A stretch of 64,000 bases of DNA from Mariprofundus ferrooxydans PV-1 (GTDB lineage: Bacteria > Pseudomonadota > Zetaproteobacteria > Mariprofundales > Mariprofundaceae), in NCBI RefSeq assembly GCF_000153765.1, contig NZ_DS022295.1:628887-692886 (forward strand), given 5' to 3'. Shown here piece after piece: positions 26,674 to 35,342 of this stretch. The notes below the pieces were generated by a model. It was not told the DNA's origin. It ran no database searches and saw only the letters and a program-made list of their open reading frames with translations. The position numbers and the translations under genes are program-made. The stretch's first letter is position 1, and every line of letters begins with the position of its first letter.

Positions 26674-26870
26674 AATTTCGCCCCTCCTTTATCCGTTAAA
26701 TAATTATGGATTTTCGCTTTGCAGAGCAGCCCTGTCAAGAGACGCAAAGCAAGCTCAAGGAGTATAACCAGCAAGCAAGCCATTGTCTTCTCAAATCATG
26801 CAATGCAGCTCTGATTTTATCATGTTAAAATAGAATAGCCGCAGAAACATCTGCATGGCAGATTCCCGGC

Positions 26871-27944
26871 ATGGTTGCCGCATACCCCGAAATTCAGCCG
26901 GAACACTGCCTGAACACTCACCTTTCCGATATACGTAAACCTGCGTGTACGCATTGTCTGGACAGATGTCCTGCCGATGCCATCACGCTGAACGCCGAGC
27001 ATGTCCCGCAGCTGAATGTTTCAGCCTGTACCGGCTGTACCGGCTGCGTGCCTGCCTGCCCGGCCGATGCTATCGAAGATAAAGCTCTGTCTCCGGTGAA
27101 CCTGCTGCAACAGGCCCGCCAGCTGGTAATGCAGGGGCAAAGTGAAATCAATGCAGCATGCAGTGCTGTTACCGATACCCGCCCCGGCCTGAGAGTGCAC
27201 TGCCACGCCTCCTGGGACCCTGCGCTGCTGGCCTGCATGGCCGCTGAGGGTGTACGCATACTGCATCTGGAAGGGATCGACCAGTGTGACACCTGCCCTG
27301 CCCGTCACGGCTCCAGCCTGATGCAGCAAACAGAGAAAGATTATGCCACGCTGAACAAATCACTGGGTATTCAACTGCACATATCCCGCAAAGCCAAAGC
27401 AGTTGTGGTCGAAAAACCGCAACCCACAGCCGAACCGGAGCCGCAACGTCGCGCTTTTTTCCGCAGTCTGATCCCCACGCTTACACAGGGCGCAGCCATG
27501 GCCGCATCCCAGATCGGGCAGGCGGTCAATCAGGCCACTGCCCCGGAGATGGCGGAAACGGATACCGAGCATGGCAGCCATTTACCCGTGCGCCTGCAAC
27601 TGTTTCTGCGTGCCCTGCCCCGCCTGCAGGCGAATTTCACGCCCGTACCATTCATACCATCGCTGCCATTAGGGGCGGTACAGGCAAATGCCAGCTGCAC
27701 GGCCTGCAATCAGTGTGTTGAGCAATGCCCCACAGAGGCTCTCGGCATCAGAGAGTTTGGTGCAAATAAAATCCTTGAATTTCAGCCTGATGCATGCACA
27801 GGATGCAGGCAGTGCGTGAACACGTGTCCGGAGGACGCGCTCGAGTCATTACCCGGCATTTCACTGCCGTCTGTACTGACCCGGCGTGCGCGACCGTTGA
27901 TCATGGTGCGCGGGGATATGCTAAAAAAAGAACCGGGCCAATAG
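26871..27944 (+). CDS. Polyferredoxin-like 4Fe-4S protein
   Basis: 357 residues, no signal peptide, so cytoplasmic. The N-terminal cluster region shows CTHCLDRCPADA and CTGCTGCVPACPADA. A middle region has CDTCPARHG. The C-terminal pair is CTACNQCVEQCPTEA and CTGCRQCVNTCPEDA, i.e. two classical dicluster ferredoxin domains separated by a Cys-poor linker (about residues 160-250, containing FFRSLIPTLTQGAAMAASQIGQ). It most likely relays electrons between redox enzymes in the cytoplasm; the partner is not evident. The zinc-ribbon membrane gene follows after 34 bases. Confidence 0.82.
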   Translation: MVAAYPEIQPEHCLNTHLSDIRKPACTHCLDRCPADAITLNAEHVPQLNVSACTGCTGCVPACPADAIEDKALSPVNLLQQARQLVMQGQSEINAACSAVTDTRPGLRVHCHASWDPALLACMAAEGVRILHLEGIDQCDTCPARHGSSLMQQTEKDYATLNKSLGIQLHISRKAKAVVVEKPQPTAEPEPQRRAFFRSLIPTLTQGAAMAASQIGQAVNQATAPEMAETDTEHGSHLPVRLQLFLRALPRLQANFTPVPFIPSLPLGAVQANASCTACNQCVEQCPTEALGIREFGANKILEFQPDACTGCRQCVNTCPEDALESLPGISLPSVLTRRARPLIMVRGDMLKKEPGQ

Positions 27945-27978
27945 CGACCGCCCTTAGCTTAAAGGAGGATGATTAACC

Positions 27979-28383
27979 ATGGGAGAACATGTAACCCGCT
28001 CAATTGAGTTCAAAAGCCAGAGTAACGAGAGCACAAATCCTGCAGAGATGCACCTGACTGCATTTTCGCAGCAGGAGATGAAAGTGCGCGCACTGCAATC
28101 CCTGTTGGGCTTCTGGTTGATTGCCGCAATATGCGTGCTGATTCCAATCGCTCACTTCGTGCTGGTCCCCGGATTTTTCATCGGCGGTATTGTCGTAGCT
28201 TCACGGCGCTGGAAAACCGCAGAAGAGGGTCGCGATGCGACAGGCACCTGCCCTGACTGCAGCAAGGATATCTGCATCCCGCTGGATAAAATCGCCGAAT
28301 TACCCCAATGGCACGATTGCCCCGAATGTGCAAAACCGCTTGCACTGCAGCTGCCGGAAGCAGCAGAAACGTCGCAGGCCTAG
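27979..28383 (+). CDS. Membrane protein with C-terminal zinc ribbon, unknown function
   Basis: 134 residues. A hydrophilic N-terminus is followed by one long or two short hydrophobic helices (SLLGFWLIAAICVLIPIAHFV and VPGFFIGGIVVAS). The cytoplasmic tail carries C-P-D-C and C-P-E-C 33 residues apart (about residues 90-125), a zinc ribbon. AAAGGAGG lies 10 bases upstream of the ATG. I do not recognise the family. It sits between a polyferredoxin and tatA, on the same strand. Confidence 0.7.
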   Translation: MGEHVTRSIEFKSQSNESTNPAEMHLTAFSQQEMKVRALQSLLGFWLIAAICVLIPIAHFVLVPGFFIGGIVVASRRWKTAEEGRDATGTCPDCSKDICIPLDKIAELPQWHDCPECAKPLALQLPEAAETSQA

Positions 28384-28456
28384 CCAAGCACCATTGTCGC
28401 GTTCATACTTGCGCCGCAAAAGTATCAAGGCTGATATGCAATTTTGGAGGTAGAAT

Positions 28457-28642
28457 ATGTTTGGTTTGGGAATATGGGAGCTGATAGTCATTCTCGTTAT
28501 TGTGCTGGTCATTTTTGGTGCCAAACGTCTGCCTGAACTGGGAGAAGGCCTTGGTAAATTTGTCCACGGTTTGCGTAGCGGCCTGCAAAATGATGACGAT
28601 AAGGAAAAGCACGGTGAGGAAAAGTCCTGACCGGCTCTTAAA
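28457..28642 (+). CDS. tatA: Sec-independent translocase protein TatA
   Basis: 61 residues from the ATG at 28457, preceded by TTGGAGGT. The TatA pattern is clear: a single helix [29 protein letters not shown], in which F-G-x-K-x-L-P-E-L-G is the hinge, then the amphipathic helix [11 protein letters not shown] and a charged tail ending EEKVLTGS. TatA multimers form the pore for folded Tat substrates. It is followed by tatB and tatC in normal order. Confidence 0.94.
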
Positions 28643-28667
28643 GCAACTCTCTCCAGCATAAATTATC

Positions 28668-28958
28668 ATGGAACTGTTCGGCATTGGATGGATGGAAATG
28701 ATTGTGATTGGTCTTGTGGCATTGATTGTCGTGGGACCGGCACGACTGCCTGAGGCAGCACAAACCATAGGCAATGTGATCGGCTATCTGTCGCGTCAGT
28801 GGAAAAACATCCAGCAGGAGATTCGTCAGCCTGTGGAGGGTGAGATCACTGACATCAAAGGCCGCTTTGAAAGCACCATTCGTGAAGTAACCGATATCGA
28901 GCCGCTGAGCGTCAAGAAGAAAGACCACAAGCCCACCGAACAGACTGAACAACATTGA
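28668..28958 (+). CDS. tatB: Sec-independent translocase protein TatB
   Basis: 96 residues with N-terminal helix GIGWMEMIVIGLVALIVVGP and ARLPEAAQTIG, then an amphipathic helix and a longer charged tail than TatA. The Glu in the membrane segment (MEM) is typical of TatB. TatB and TatC together bind the twin-arginine signal. Its TGA stop overlaps the TTG start of tatC. Confidence 0.92.
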   Translation: MELFGIGWMEMIVIGLVALIVVGPARLPEAAQTIGNVIGYLSRQWKNIQQEIRQPVEGEITDIKGRFESTIREVTDIEPLSVKKKDHKPTEQTEQH

Positions 28959-29695
28959 TTCCTCACCTGATTGAGCTGCGCAACCGTCTGTTGCGCTATA
29001 TGCTGATACTGATTCTGACTCTGCTGATCTGTTTCTGGCAGGCCGATACACTATTCGCCTGGCTCTCGCATCCGTTACGCGATGCACTCGGCCCGCATCC
29101 GGTGATGATTTTCACCGCTCCTCACGAAGCGTTTTTCACCTACCTGCGGGTCGCCATGTTTTTCAGCTTCTTTTTTACATTCCCGTGGCTGCTGTCTGAA
29201 TTATGGGCCTTTATCGTGCCCGGCCTCTATGAGCATGAAAGAAGCCTGTTCACCCCCCTGCTGCTCATTGGCGGACTGCTGTTTTACGGCGGCGGCCTGT
29301 TTGCCTATTTCGGCGTCTTCCCTTTTGCGTTCAAATTCTTCTTTGGCTTTGCGACCGATCAGATCACAGCCATGCCGTCGCTGAAGGAATCCCTGACGCT
29401 GTTCATGCGCATGCTCTTTGCCTTCGGCCTTGCCTTTGAGCTACCGATGGTCTTATTGCTCCTGATGCACTTTGGTGCCGTAACTGCTGAACAATTAAAG
29501 GCAAACAGAGGCTATGTTGTCCTCATCATATTCGTACTCGCGGCGGTTCTGACGCCACCGGATATCATCACACAGATCATGCTGGCACTGCCGATGTGCC
29601 TGCTATTTGAGCTCACGCTGGTTGGCCATCGCTTCCTGAAAAAGCGGGCTCATGCCGCCGAAGAAGAGGCAGCCTCGTCCGAATCAAACAGTTAA
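28955..29695 (+). CDS. tatC: Sec-independent translocase protein TatC
   Basis: 246 residues, six membrane helices. The start is an unusual TTG at 28955 overlapping the tatB stop; no ATG exists near the conserved N-terminus HLIELRNRLL, so coupling from tatB probably drives translation. Signatures include FTAPHEAFFTYLRVAMF, P-W-L-L-S-E-L-W-A-F and FAFGLAFELPMVLLLLM. TatC recognises the twin-arginine motif. In this window the Rieske protein and ActB1 carry such signals. Confidence 0.95.
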   Translation: MIPHLIELRNRLLRYMLILILTLLICFWQADTLFAWLSHPLRDALGPHPVMIFTAPHEAFFTYLRVAMFFSFFFTFPWLLSELWAFIVPGLYEHERSLFTPLLLIGGLLFYGGGLFAYFGVFPFAFKFFFGFATDQITAMPSLKESLTLFMRMLFAFGLAFELPMVLLLLMHFGAVTAEQLKANRGYVVLIIFVLAAVLTPPDIITQIMLALPMCLLFELTLVGHRFLKKRAHAAEEEAASSESNS

Positions 29696-29831
29696 CCCTG
29701 AGCTTCCCCTGCCCCGCCATATGCTGATCCAGGCTTGATCAGATTGAGCAGATCGCCCGCGTAAAAATCACAGAATAGTTCTTGATAGGAAAATAATTTT
29801 ACCCGGCATGAATTGTGCCCGTAGGAATTAT

Positions 29832-31154
29832 ATGATTCAGGCCTATAATGGCCCCATGCGCTATCCATTACCATCCGAATTTGCCATGCGTTCCCGACTC
29901 AACGATGAGTTACACACTCACCCCTATGAGCCTCTAAACCCTCCTGAGCACGTTGTTTCCATTGCCATGTTGACCGGTGAGGAACAACACGATCAGGTAG
30001 ATGCGCACCTTGCCTCGCTTTGTGAACACTTCGGTAAACAAACTCCGAAAGAGAGCATCCGCTGGCGCATGGATTTCGGCATCTTCCGCATGAAAGTAGA
30101 AAAGCATCAGGAGTTCACGCGCTATAAACTGGTCAGCAAGCCTGACACGAAGGCTCAGGACGACCTGTTCTCGGATTCGCCGCTTGCCCTGCTCCCCGAG
30201 GGCTGGCTGGCCGCTCTCCCGGGTGAGATGCTGGTTGCCATCGATATCGTTATCCTGCCCTATCCGGAAGATGCTTCCCCCCGGCAACTGGTGGATAAAT
30301 ATTCGGGATATTTCGATGCCACTACATTGACCGCATCTCAGGTCGGTCGCAGCAGCAATGTCGCCTTCACCGACTTTCAAATTCGCGATGATGGCATGTC
30401 GCGCCTGCTTGTTTTCACGAAGGCCAAATTACCGTCTCAAATCGGTCGCCTGACTCACCGGCTTATTGAAATGGAAACCTATCGCATGATGGCATTTATG
30501 GCCGTCCCCGAAGCGCGCAGACTCCTCAAGGAGCTGCCGCTCGCAGATGCCAGGCTAACGCAGCTCACACGCGCCATTTCCGACGGCGAAGGTGTGGATG
30601 ACGAAGCCCTGATGCACCAGCTGACCACACTTGCCGCCTCTGTCGAAAACCTTGTGGCTACACATTACCGGCGTTTTTCAGCAACGCAGGCCTACTTCAG
30701 TCTGGTATTCAAGCGTCTGAATGAACTGCACGAAGAGCCCATCGAAACCATGCCCACTATCGGCGGCATTCTGGAGCGTCGGCTGGAACCTGCGAGAGAC
30801 ACCTGTGACTCGGTCTCCCATTGGCTGACTCAGCTGGCCACGCGCGTCAGCAAAACCACGCAACTGTTGCGCACGCGCATTGATGTGCAACATGAAAAGC
30901 AGAATCAGGAGATGCTCGCTGCGATGAACAGGCGTTTCCAGTTGCAGCTGCGGCTGCAACAAGCGGCAGAGTTGCTATCCATTGCCATCTTCACCTATTA
31001 CACGGTCAACCTTCTGGATTATGTATGCCAGGAACTGGCCCTGCTGGCCGGCATTCCCCTTGAATCACTGCTGGTCAAATCGGTTGCCGCCCCGGTGTTG
31101 GCGCTCAGCGCCTTCCTGCTCATGCGTCGCCTGAGATCAAAACGGGATATCTGA
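29832..31154 (+). CDS. DUF3422 family membrane-anchored protein
   Basis: 440 residues from the ATG at 29832, which has TAGGAA 6 bases upstream; ATG 29856 is an alternative. The DUF3422 N-terminus RSRLNDELHTHPYEPLNPPE is recognisable, followed by an alpha/beta region with SIRWRMDFGIFRMKVEKHQEFTRYKL, and a helical part (IGRLTHRLIEMETYRMMA). A coiled-coil section ends in two C-terminal hydrophobic helices (LLSIAIFTYYTVNLLDYV and VLALSAFLLMRRL). The C-terminal architecture resembles CorA-like proteins. Function in the family is unknown. Confidence 0.85.
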   Translation: MIQAYNGPMRYPLPSEFAMRSRLNDELHTHPYEPLNPPEHVVSIAMLTGEEQHDQVDAHLASLCEHFGKQTPKESIRWRMDFGIFRMKVEKHQEFTRYKLVSKPDTKAQDDLFSDSPLALLPEGWLAALPGEMLVAIDIVILPYPEDASPRQLVDKYSGYFDATTLTASQVGRSSNVAFTDFQIRDDGMSRLLVFTKAKLPSQIGRLTHRLIEMETYRMMAFMAVPEARRLLKELPLADARLTQLTRAISDGEGVDDEALMHQLTTLAASVENLVATHYRRFSATQAYFSLVFKRLNELHEEPIETMPTIGGILERRLEPARDTCDSVSHWLTQLATRVSKTTQLLRTRIDVQHEKQNQEMLAAMNRRFQLQLRLQQAAELLSIAIFTYYTVNLLDYVCQELALLAGIPLESLLVKSVAAPVLALSAFLLMRRLRSKRDI

Positions 31155-31337
31155 CAGGCAGAGTTCGGCCATATTCTGACGCTCGATTAATTGTATAAGC
31201 TAGCTTAACAAGTAGACTCGGTAGTTGGGATAGAACATATTCGGTCGTCTAAAGTTTGTTTTGTATAAGTTGGATGCGATTTATGAGTCACAAATTCTGG
31301 GCTGGGCTTGTCATGCTTAAGAGGGGAAGAAAGTTTT

Positions 31338-33701
31338 ATGGAACCAATTGATTTTAAGGAAATTGCAGAACTATTAAACAACTCCAATAATATTGAGTTT
31401 AACCCTAAGCCAATTAAATCGGACAAGAATAAGAGTTGGGATTTGTATAAAGGTCACTACAAAATTCATGGAGAGACACTTGCTTTCGAAGTTTTATACT
31501 TGCATGCAAAGGTAACGGTTGAATCTCTGAACTCTGCTTATCAGCAAGCATTCACAAAGGACTTTACACGGGTTGTCTATCCGGCTTCATTAGATCGGAG
31601 AATTAAAGCCCATAAAGAAATATTCAAAGAAGCAAAAAACTTATGTACCACAAAAGAGTATCTCTCTTCGTTTATTGCTGAAGAGCTGAAGAATTATTCT
31701 GAGAAGCTGAAGTCTAGAAGTCCAAAATTCTACATAAACCCAAACATTGACGTTCCAATTGGAGTAACCAGAAAATTCCCCAACCCTATTATTGGGGCTC
31801 TCAAAGACCCTAGGGAATCGGGAGAGCTAATTGTACTCCTTGCACAGCCGGGGCAAGGTAAAACATTCATGAGTGAGTATGTTGTTTCGAAGTTGGCGGA
31901 GAGCGATAAGGATTTTTTTCCAATCTACATAAACTCTGAACAATGGGCCACAATGGGGCCGGCAGAAATTGGCTCGCTATGGAAGACCATTACACACTCA
32001 TTTCGCCATATGGAGACACCGATTGGATGGGCCACTGGACGAGAGGATATTTTTGTTCAAACAACATTAAGAGCCGGTCTGTTTTGCATAGTGTTTGATG
32101 GGTTCGATGAGTATATTCTTCAAAATCATGGCCGCGTTAATGCAATTGAGATCATCAAGGTACTATCTGAGCTGGCAACTGAAACCTCAGCTAGAATCTT
32201 AGTTACTTCGAGGAGCACCTTTTGGGAGTCTGAAATCGATTCCCAATTAGATAATAGTAACAAAAAATCTATTGCATTCAGTGAATATAAAATGCGCGCT
32301 TTTGACCCAAACCTAGCCCGCTCATATTTCACGAATAGACTCGTTAATGGTCGCCAGGTCAATATGGCTTCGGAGATGTTTAGTAGACTTTATTCTCAAG
32401 AGGATGAGTTCATTGGAAGGGGCTTTACCCTGTCTTTAATAGCCGACTTGTTTTCAGATCCTGATGATATTGTGCCATATGACTCGACCAAACACAGCCC
32501 ATTTATGTGGCTGATGGCAGCTCTTTGTGAGAGGGAGCAACGAAGACAAGACTTACCAATTAATGCTGTTGAACAAATAAAGATCTTAAGCCTATTCGCT
32601 GCCGAGATTGCTCAAAAAGAAGAGCCTAACCAGATTCTCTTAGACTTTTGCATAGAAACTGTTGCTCCAAAGTTAAGTCCTGATGCAAGAAAAAACTGTA
32701 TGAATAATATGGCTCCGCATCCATTAATAAATTTGATTCCTGACTCAGGTCAGTGGGACTTTACACAAAAACAAGTAAATGTAACTTTTCTTGCAAACTA
32801 CCTGTTAAATGCTACGGAAGGTGAAGTAGCTCATTTTTCTAATAAAGCCGATATTAATGATGACTTTTTGAGTGATGTTGGAATTGCATTAGTGCAGCTT
32901 CTCAATACTTTTGGAGACCAAGAAGAGGATGCAGAAAAGCTAATTTCACGGTTGCTAAATCCATCAGATATTACTATTCCAGAATACATCGACTCTTTTG
33001 ACTGCCTCAGAAGGCTAGCCTTTATTGTTGCATTCCGATTTGTTGAAGCATCCGACTTAAAAGAAAAGCTAGAAAGAACAAATTTGCTTCTAAGGCTTTT
33101 TCCAAATAATAAGCTGGAGCGTATCCCTTTTTTTGGCGCTATTGCAAAATATGACTTTTCAAAAGTTACGTTTACACGATGCAAATTTGACCATGTTCGC
33201 TGGGGAAATTGTAAGTTTGGTCCGGAAACTATCTTTGAGCACTGCAATTTTATAGGGACTGGAAGCTCAAATAACTGCGAAAACTTTGGCCTTGCTAAAT
33301 GGAACAACTTAATCGCAGATAGTGAAGGGCAAGCTTTCATTGATTCACAGCGAATATTAGCCGGAACAAAGAATTATGACTTGAATGATCTTAAGTCTGA
33401 TATTGATTCAGTATTAAAAAAGTTCTTTGTCGCTGGAGGGTTGGGGTTTAAGAAGATCAACGTAAATCACATAGCAACGGGACATATAAGTACTTCATAT
33501 CATAAGGGACAGATTATTGAGTGCCTTTCACAGCATGTTTTTTCGCTAAAATCAAATGCTGGAATAGCAGAAAAAAACTACTATGAAATAAATAACGAAT
33601 CTCAAGAAGCAATGCGATTTTTTGCGAACAATAATGTTTATACCGGGGGCATAAAGTCGGCCTTCAAGAAACTGGCTTCAGATTTATGTCTGAACACATA
33701 A
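31338..33701 (+). CDS. NACHT-type STAND NTPase with pentapeptide-like repeats
   Basis: 787 residues from the ATG at 31338 (upstream GAGGGGAAG). About 165 N-terminal residues match no family I know. The NTPase follows: Walker A AQPGQGKTF (about 168-176), Walker B FCIVFDGFDEY (about 248-258) with the D-G-F-D-E arrangement of NACHT proteins, and sensor-like ILVTSRSTFWES. Residues about 604-639 have a five-residue periodicity (FSKVT, FTRCK, FDHVR, WGNCK) like pentapeptide repeats, and an unassigned C-terminal domain ends the protein. NACHT proteins in bacteria are often single-gene antiphage sensors. The gene is strikingly AT-rich compared with its neighbours, indicating horizontal acquisition. 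No second toxin or protease gene is fused to it. Confidence 0.82.
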   Translation: MEPIDFKEIAELLNNSNNIEFNPKPIKSDKNKSWDLYKGHYKIHGETLAFEVLYLHAKVTVESLNSAYQQAFTKDFTRVVYPASLDRRIKAHKEIFKEAKNLCTTKEYLSSFIAEELKNYSEKLKSRSPKFYINPNIDVPIGVTRKFPNPIIGALKDPRESGELIVLLAQPGQGKTFMSEYVVSKLAESDKDFFPIYINSEQWATMGPAEIGSLWKTITHSFRHMETPIGWATGREDIFVQTTLRAGLFCIVFDGFDEYILQNHGRVNAIEIIKVLSELATETSARILVTSRSTFWESEIDSQLDNSNKKSIAFSEYKMRAFDPNLARSYFTNRLVNGRQVNMASEMFSRLYSQEDEFIGRGFTLSLIADLFSDPDDIVPYDSTKHSPFMWLMAALCEREQRRQDLPINAVEQIKILSLFAAEIAQKEEPNQILLDFCIETVAPKLSPDARKNCMNNMAPHPLINLIPDSGQWDFTQKQVNVTFLANYLLNATEGEVAHFSNKADINDDFLSDVGIALVQLLNTFGDQEEDAEKLISRLLNPSDITIPEYIDSFDCLRRLAFIVAFRFVEASDLKEKLERTNLLLRLFPNNKLERIPFFGAIAKYDFSKVTFTRCKFDHVRWGNCKFGPETIFEHCNFIGTGSSNNCENFGLAKWNNLIADSEGQAFIDSQRILAGTKNYDLNDLKSDIDSVLKKFFVAGGLGFKKINVNHIATGHISTSYHKGQIIECLSQHVFSLKSNAGIAEKNYYEINNESQEAMRFFANNNVYTGGIKSAFKKLASDLCLNT

Positions 33702-33756
33702 TTATTATTTAGATGATTCCCTTATATTACAAATATAGCGTTATGTGATTGAATGG

Positions 33757-33815
33757 GTGTCTTCTTTTGATCGGCCCGTCCTCACCATGGCTAGGAACGG
33801 CCAGAAACGGACTTT
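33757..33815. repeat. Degenerate palindromic repeat, copy A
   Basis: TGTCTTCTTTTGATCGGCC at left and CGGCCAGAAACGGACT (33798-33812) at right form an imperfect palindrome and resemble copy B at 34586-34640. It lies between the NACHT gene and the small membrane-protein gene; the rest of that gap holds nothing else I can support. Confidence 0.4.
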
Positions 33816-33962
33816 CACATATGACAAATGCTCGGATCGATGATTAGAACAACGTAGTCTGCCACCTGTTATGCTCCTGAAGGTGGCCGATAGTGCTGGA
33901 ATGCTTGCGGAGATAGTAAGTGCAGCTAATCTCGACGTTTTTGACTATGGGAGGATTGCAAA

Positions 33963-34481
33963 ATGGACTGGACGGGATTACTCAAGCATCTTGGCATATC
34001 ACGTGGGATAGTCCTCGCTATTTTTATCACGACCTTCACGATGAAGTTTGGACCAGAGTATTTCGAAAGTATCCCAGCAACCCCTGCCCCGTGGCCCGCT
34101 ATTGCCTTTGCGCTTATGATCCTCACCGGTATTTTATTGCTTATCTGGGCTGTTATCGGAATATGGGAGTTCATTGTAAGAAAGTGGCATTCGATCTTCT
34201 CTTTTGTGTATTCAAAACTTCCAATGACTCAACTACAGATCGATTTGTTATACGGCATGGGACAACACCCATCCCGCTTCTTGGATTTAGATCGACTCCC
34301 TTATGGGAATTATGGGGAGGAAGTGCTTACGCGGCTTGAGGCAATCGAGGCAATAAGAAATCTTTCTCGAAAAGGGTATGTCGAATTCTATAGATCCAAT
34401 AATACTGCATTCTTGACGCCAAGAGGCGAAAAAGCTGCTCTTCGAATTGAGAGGAAGACCCAAAATGTTTCCCAAGACTGA
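33963..34481 (+). CDS. Two-helix membrane protein, SieB (superinfection exclusion)-like
   Basis: 172 residues, with GGGAGG 9 bases upstream of the ATG. Two membrane helices: SRGIVLAIFITTFTMKF (residues 13-30) and AIAFALMILTGILLLIWAVIGIW (47-69), joined by a proline-rich loop (ESIPATPAPWP). A soluble part follows with winged-helix-like spacing (TQLQIDLLYGMG, LTRLEAIEAIRNLSRKGYVEFY, FLTPRGEKAAL). The layout and the N-terminal segment resemble phage SieB superinfection-exclusion proteins; this is recognition by eye and is not certain. It lies in the same AT-rich island as the NACHT gene, 261 bases downstream on the same strand. Confidence 0.5.
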   Translation: MDWTGLLKHLGISRGIVLAIFITTFTMKFGPEYFESIPATPAPWPAIAFALMILTGILLLIWAVIGIWEFIVRKWHSIFSFVYSKLPMTQLQIDLLYGMGQHPSRFLDLDRLPYGNYGEEVLTRLEAIEAIRNLSRKGYVEFYRSNNTAFLTPRGEKAALRIERKTQNVSQD

Positions 34482-34585
34482 TTTCCTTGGCTAAGACGAC
34501 CACAAAGGAAGAAGACGTATGTTAAGTGATGAATACTTAGTCGATTCACAAAAACTGAATCGCCACTAATTTTCTAGACAGGCCT

Positions 34586-34640
34586 AATGTCCACTTCTGG
34601 CCGAACCTCGTCGGTCGCATAACGGCCAAAAGCGGACATT
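34586..34640. repeat. Palindromic repeat, copy B
   Basis: AATGTCCACTTCTGGCCG (34586-34603) and CGGCCAAAAGCGGACATT (34623-34640) are 18-base inverted repeats with two mismatches around a 19-base loop. Related degenerate copies occur at 33757-33815 and near 35451-35500, so one copy stands beside each gene of the island. It lacks a T-tract. It does not clearly contain the R and L cores of integron attC sites. Confidence 0.7.
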
Positions 34641-34700
34641 CAGCAATCATAGAAAGTTAGTCTATAGAAGCTGTACGGGGTGAGGGCGGATTTGTGCACC

Positions 34701-35342
34701 TTACCTTCCCATGTCCGCCAAGAACTTCTGTGATTCTTCTAGAACCACCAGGGCAATATGTAATAGGAAGGTATGAACAACAGGCACATCATTTAGCGTG
34801 TAGCTTTCAATAGGAGCCTTGAATACTCCGTAGCCTCCATCTGAGTGTGAGCCTTCAATAGCGGCATATCGATGGATTAGTCTTAGCGGAGTAAATGGAA
34901 CCATTTCTGGAGTGCTCCCATCTTCTTTTGGTGCTTCCCAGTCTAGAAGAAATCCTTCATTGACCCATTCATCCAAAGAAGTCTCTGAGTACTGTGGTGG
35001 TGCATGATATTTGGCAGATATAATCGGGAGCGGCTCTGGAAAAGTAAATATGATAGCTCGCCGAGTCACATCTTGGACCACCTCACCTTCGGGGGTGACT
35101 TCCTTTATGTTCATACTGCCAATTTGATCTAGCTTATAAACAGTAAATTCTTTGCCAAAATGATTCGCTAAATCAAACAATAGCCCGTTACCATCCCCCT
35201 TTCCCACCAATGATCGTAACAATGCTCCAATATGCATAATCTCAGCTGAGTCCTGCCCTATCAGGTAACGGGAAGACGCTCCCTTCAGCAACCTCACTCG
35301 CTTTTCCAACTCAGTTAGACGCTGTTCGATTTCTTTTTTCAT
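34701..35342 (-). CDS. Hypothetical protein with N-terminal coiled coil, 213 aa
   Basis: The N-terminus MKKEIEQRLTELEKRVRLLK is a short coiled coil. The remainder is a soluble alpha/beta region with VTRRAIIFTFPEPLPII, SLDEWVNEGFLLDWEAP and PVVHTFLLHIALVVLEESQKFL. No signal peptide, membrane helix or catalytic motif is seen, and I do not recognise a family. It is the only leftward gene of the island, convergent with the SieB-like gene. It could be a third part of the island or unrelated cargo. Confidence 0.65.
   Translation of the reverse strand: MKKEIEQRLTELEKRVRLLKGASSRYLIGQDSAEIMHIGALLRSLVGKGDGNGLLFDLANHFGKEFTVYKLDQIGSMNIKEVTPEGEVVQDVTRRAIIFTFPEPLPIISAKYHAPPQYSETSLDEWVNEGFLLDWEAPKEDGSTPEMVPFTPLRLIHRYAAIEGSHSDGGYGVFKAPIESYTLNDVPVVHTFLLHIALVVLEESQKFLADMGR

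Noticed and set aside
34586-34640. Integron attC site
   Set aside because: The palindrome lacks convincing GTTRRRY/RYYYAAC cores and no integron integrase is present in the window.
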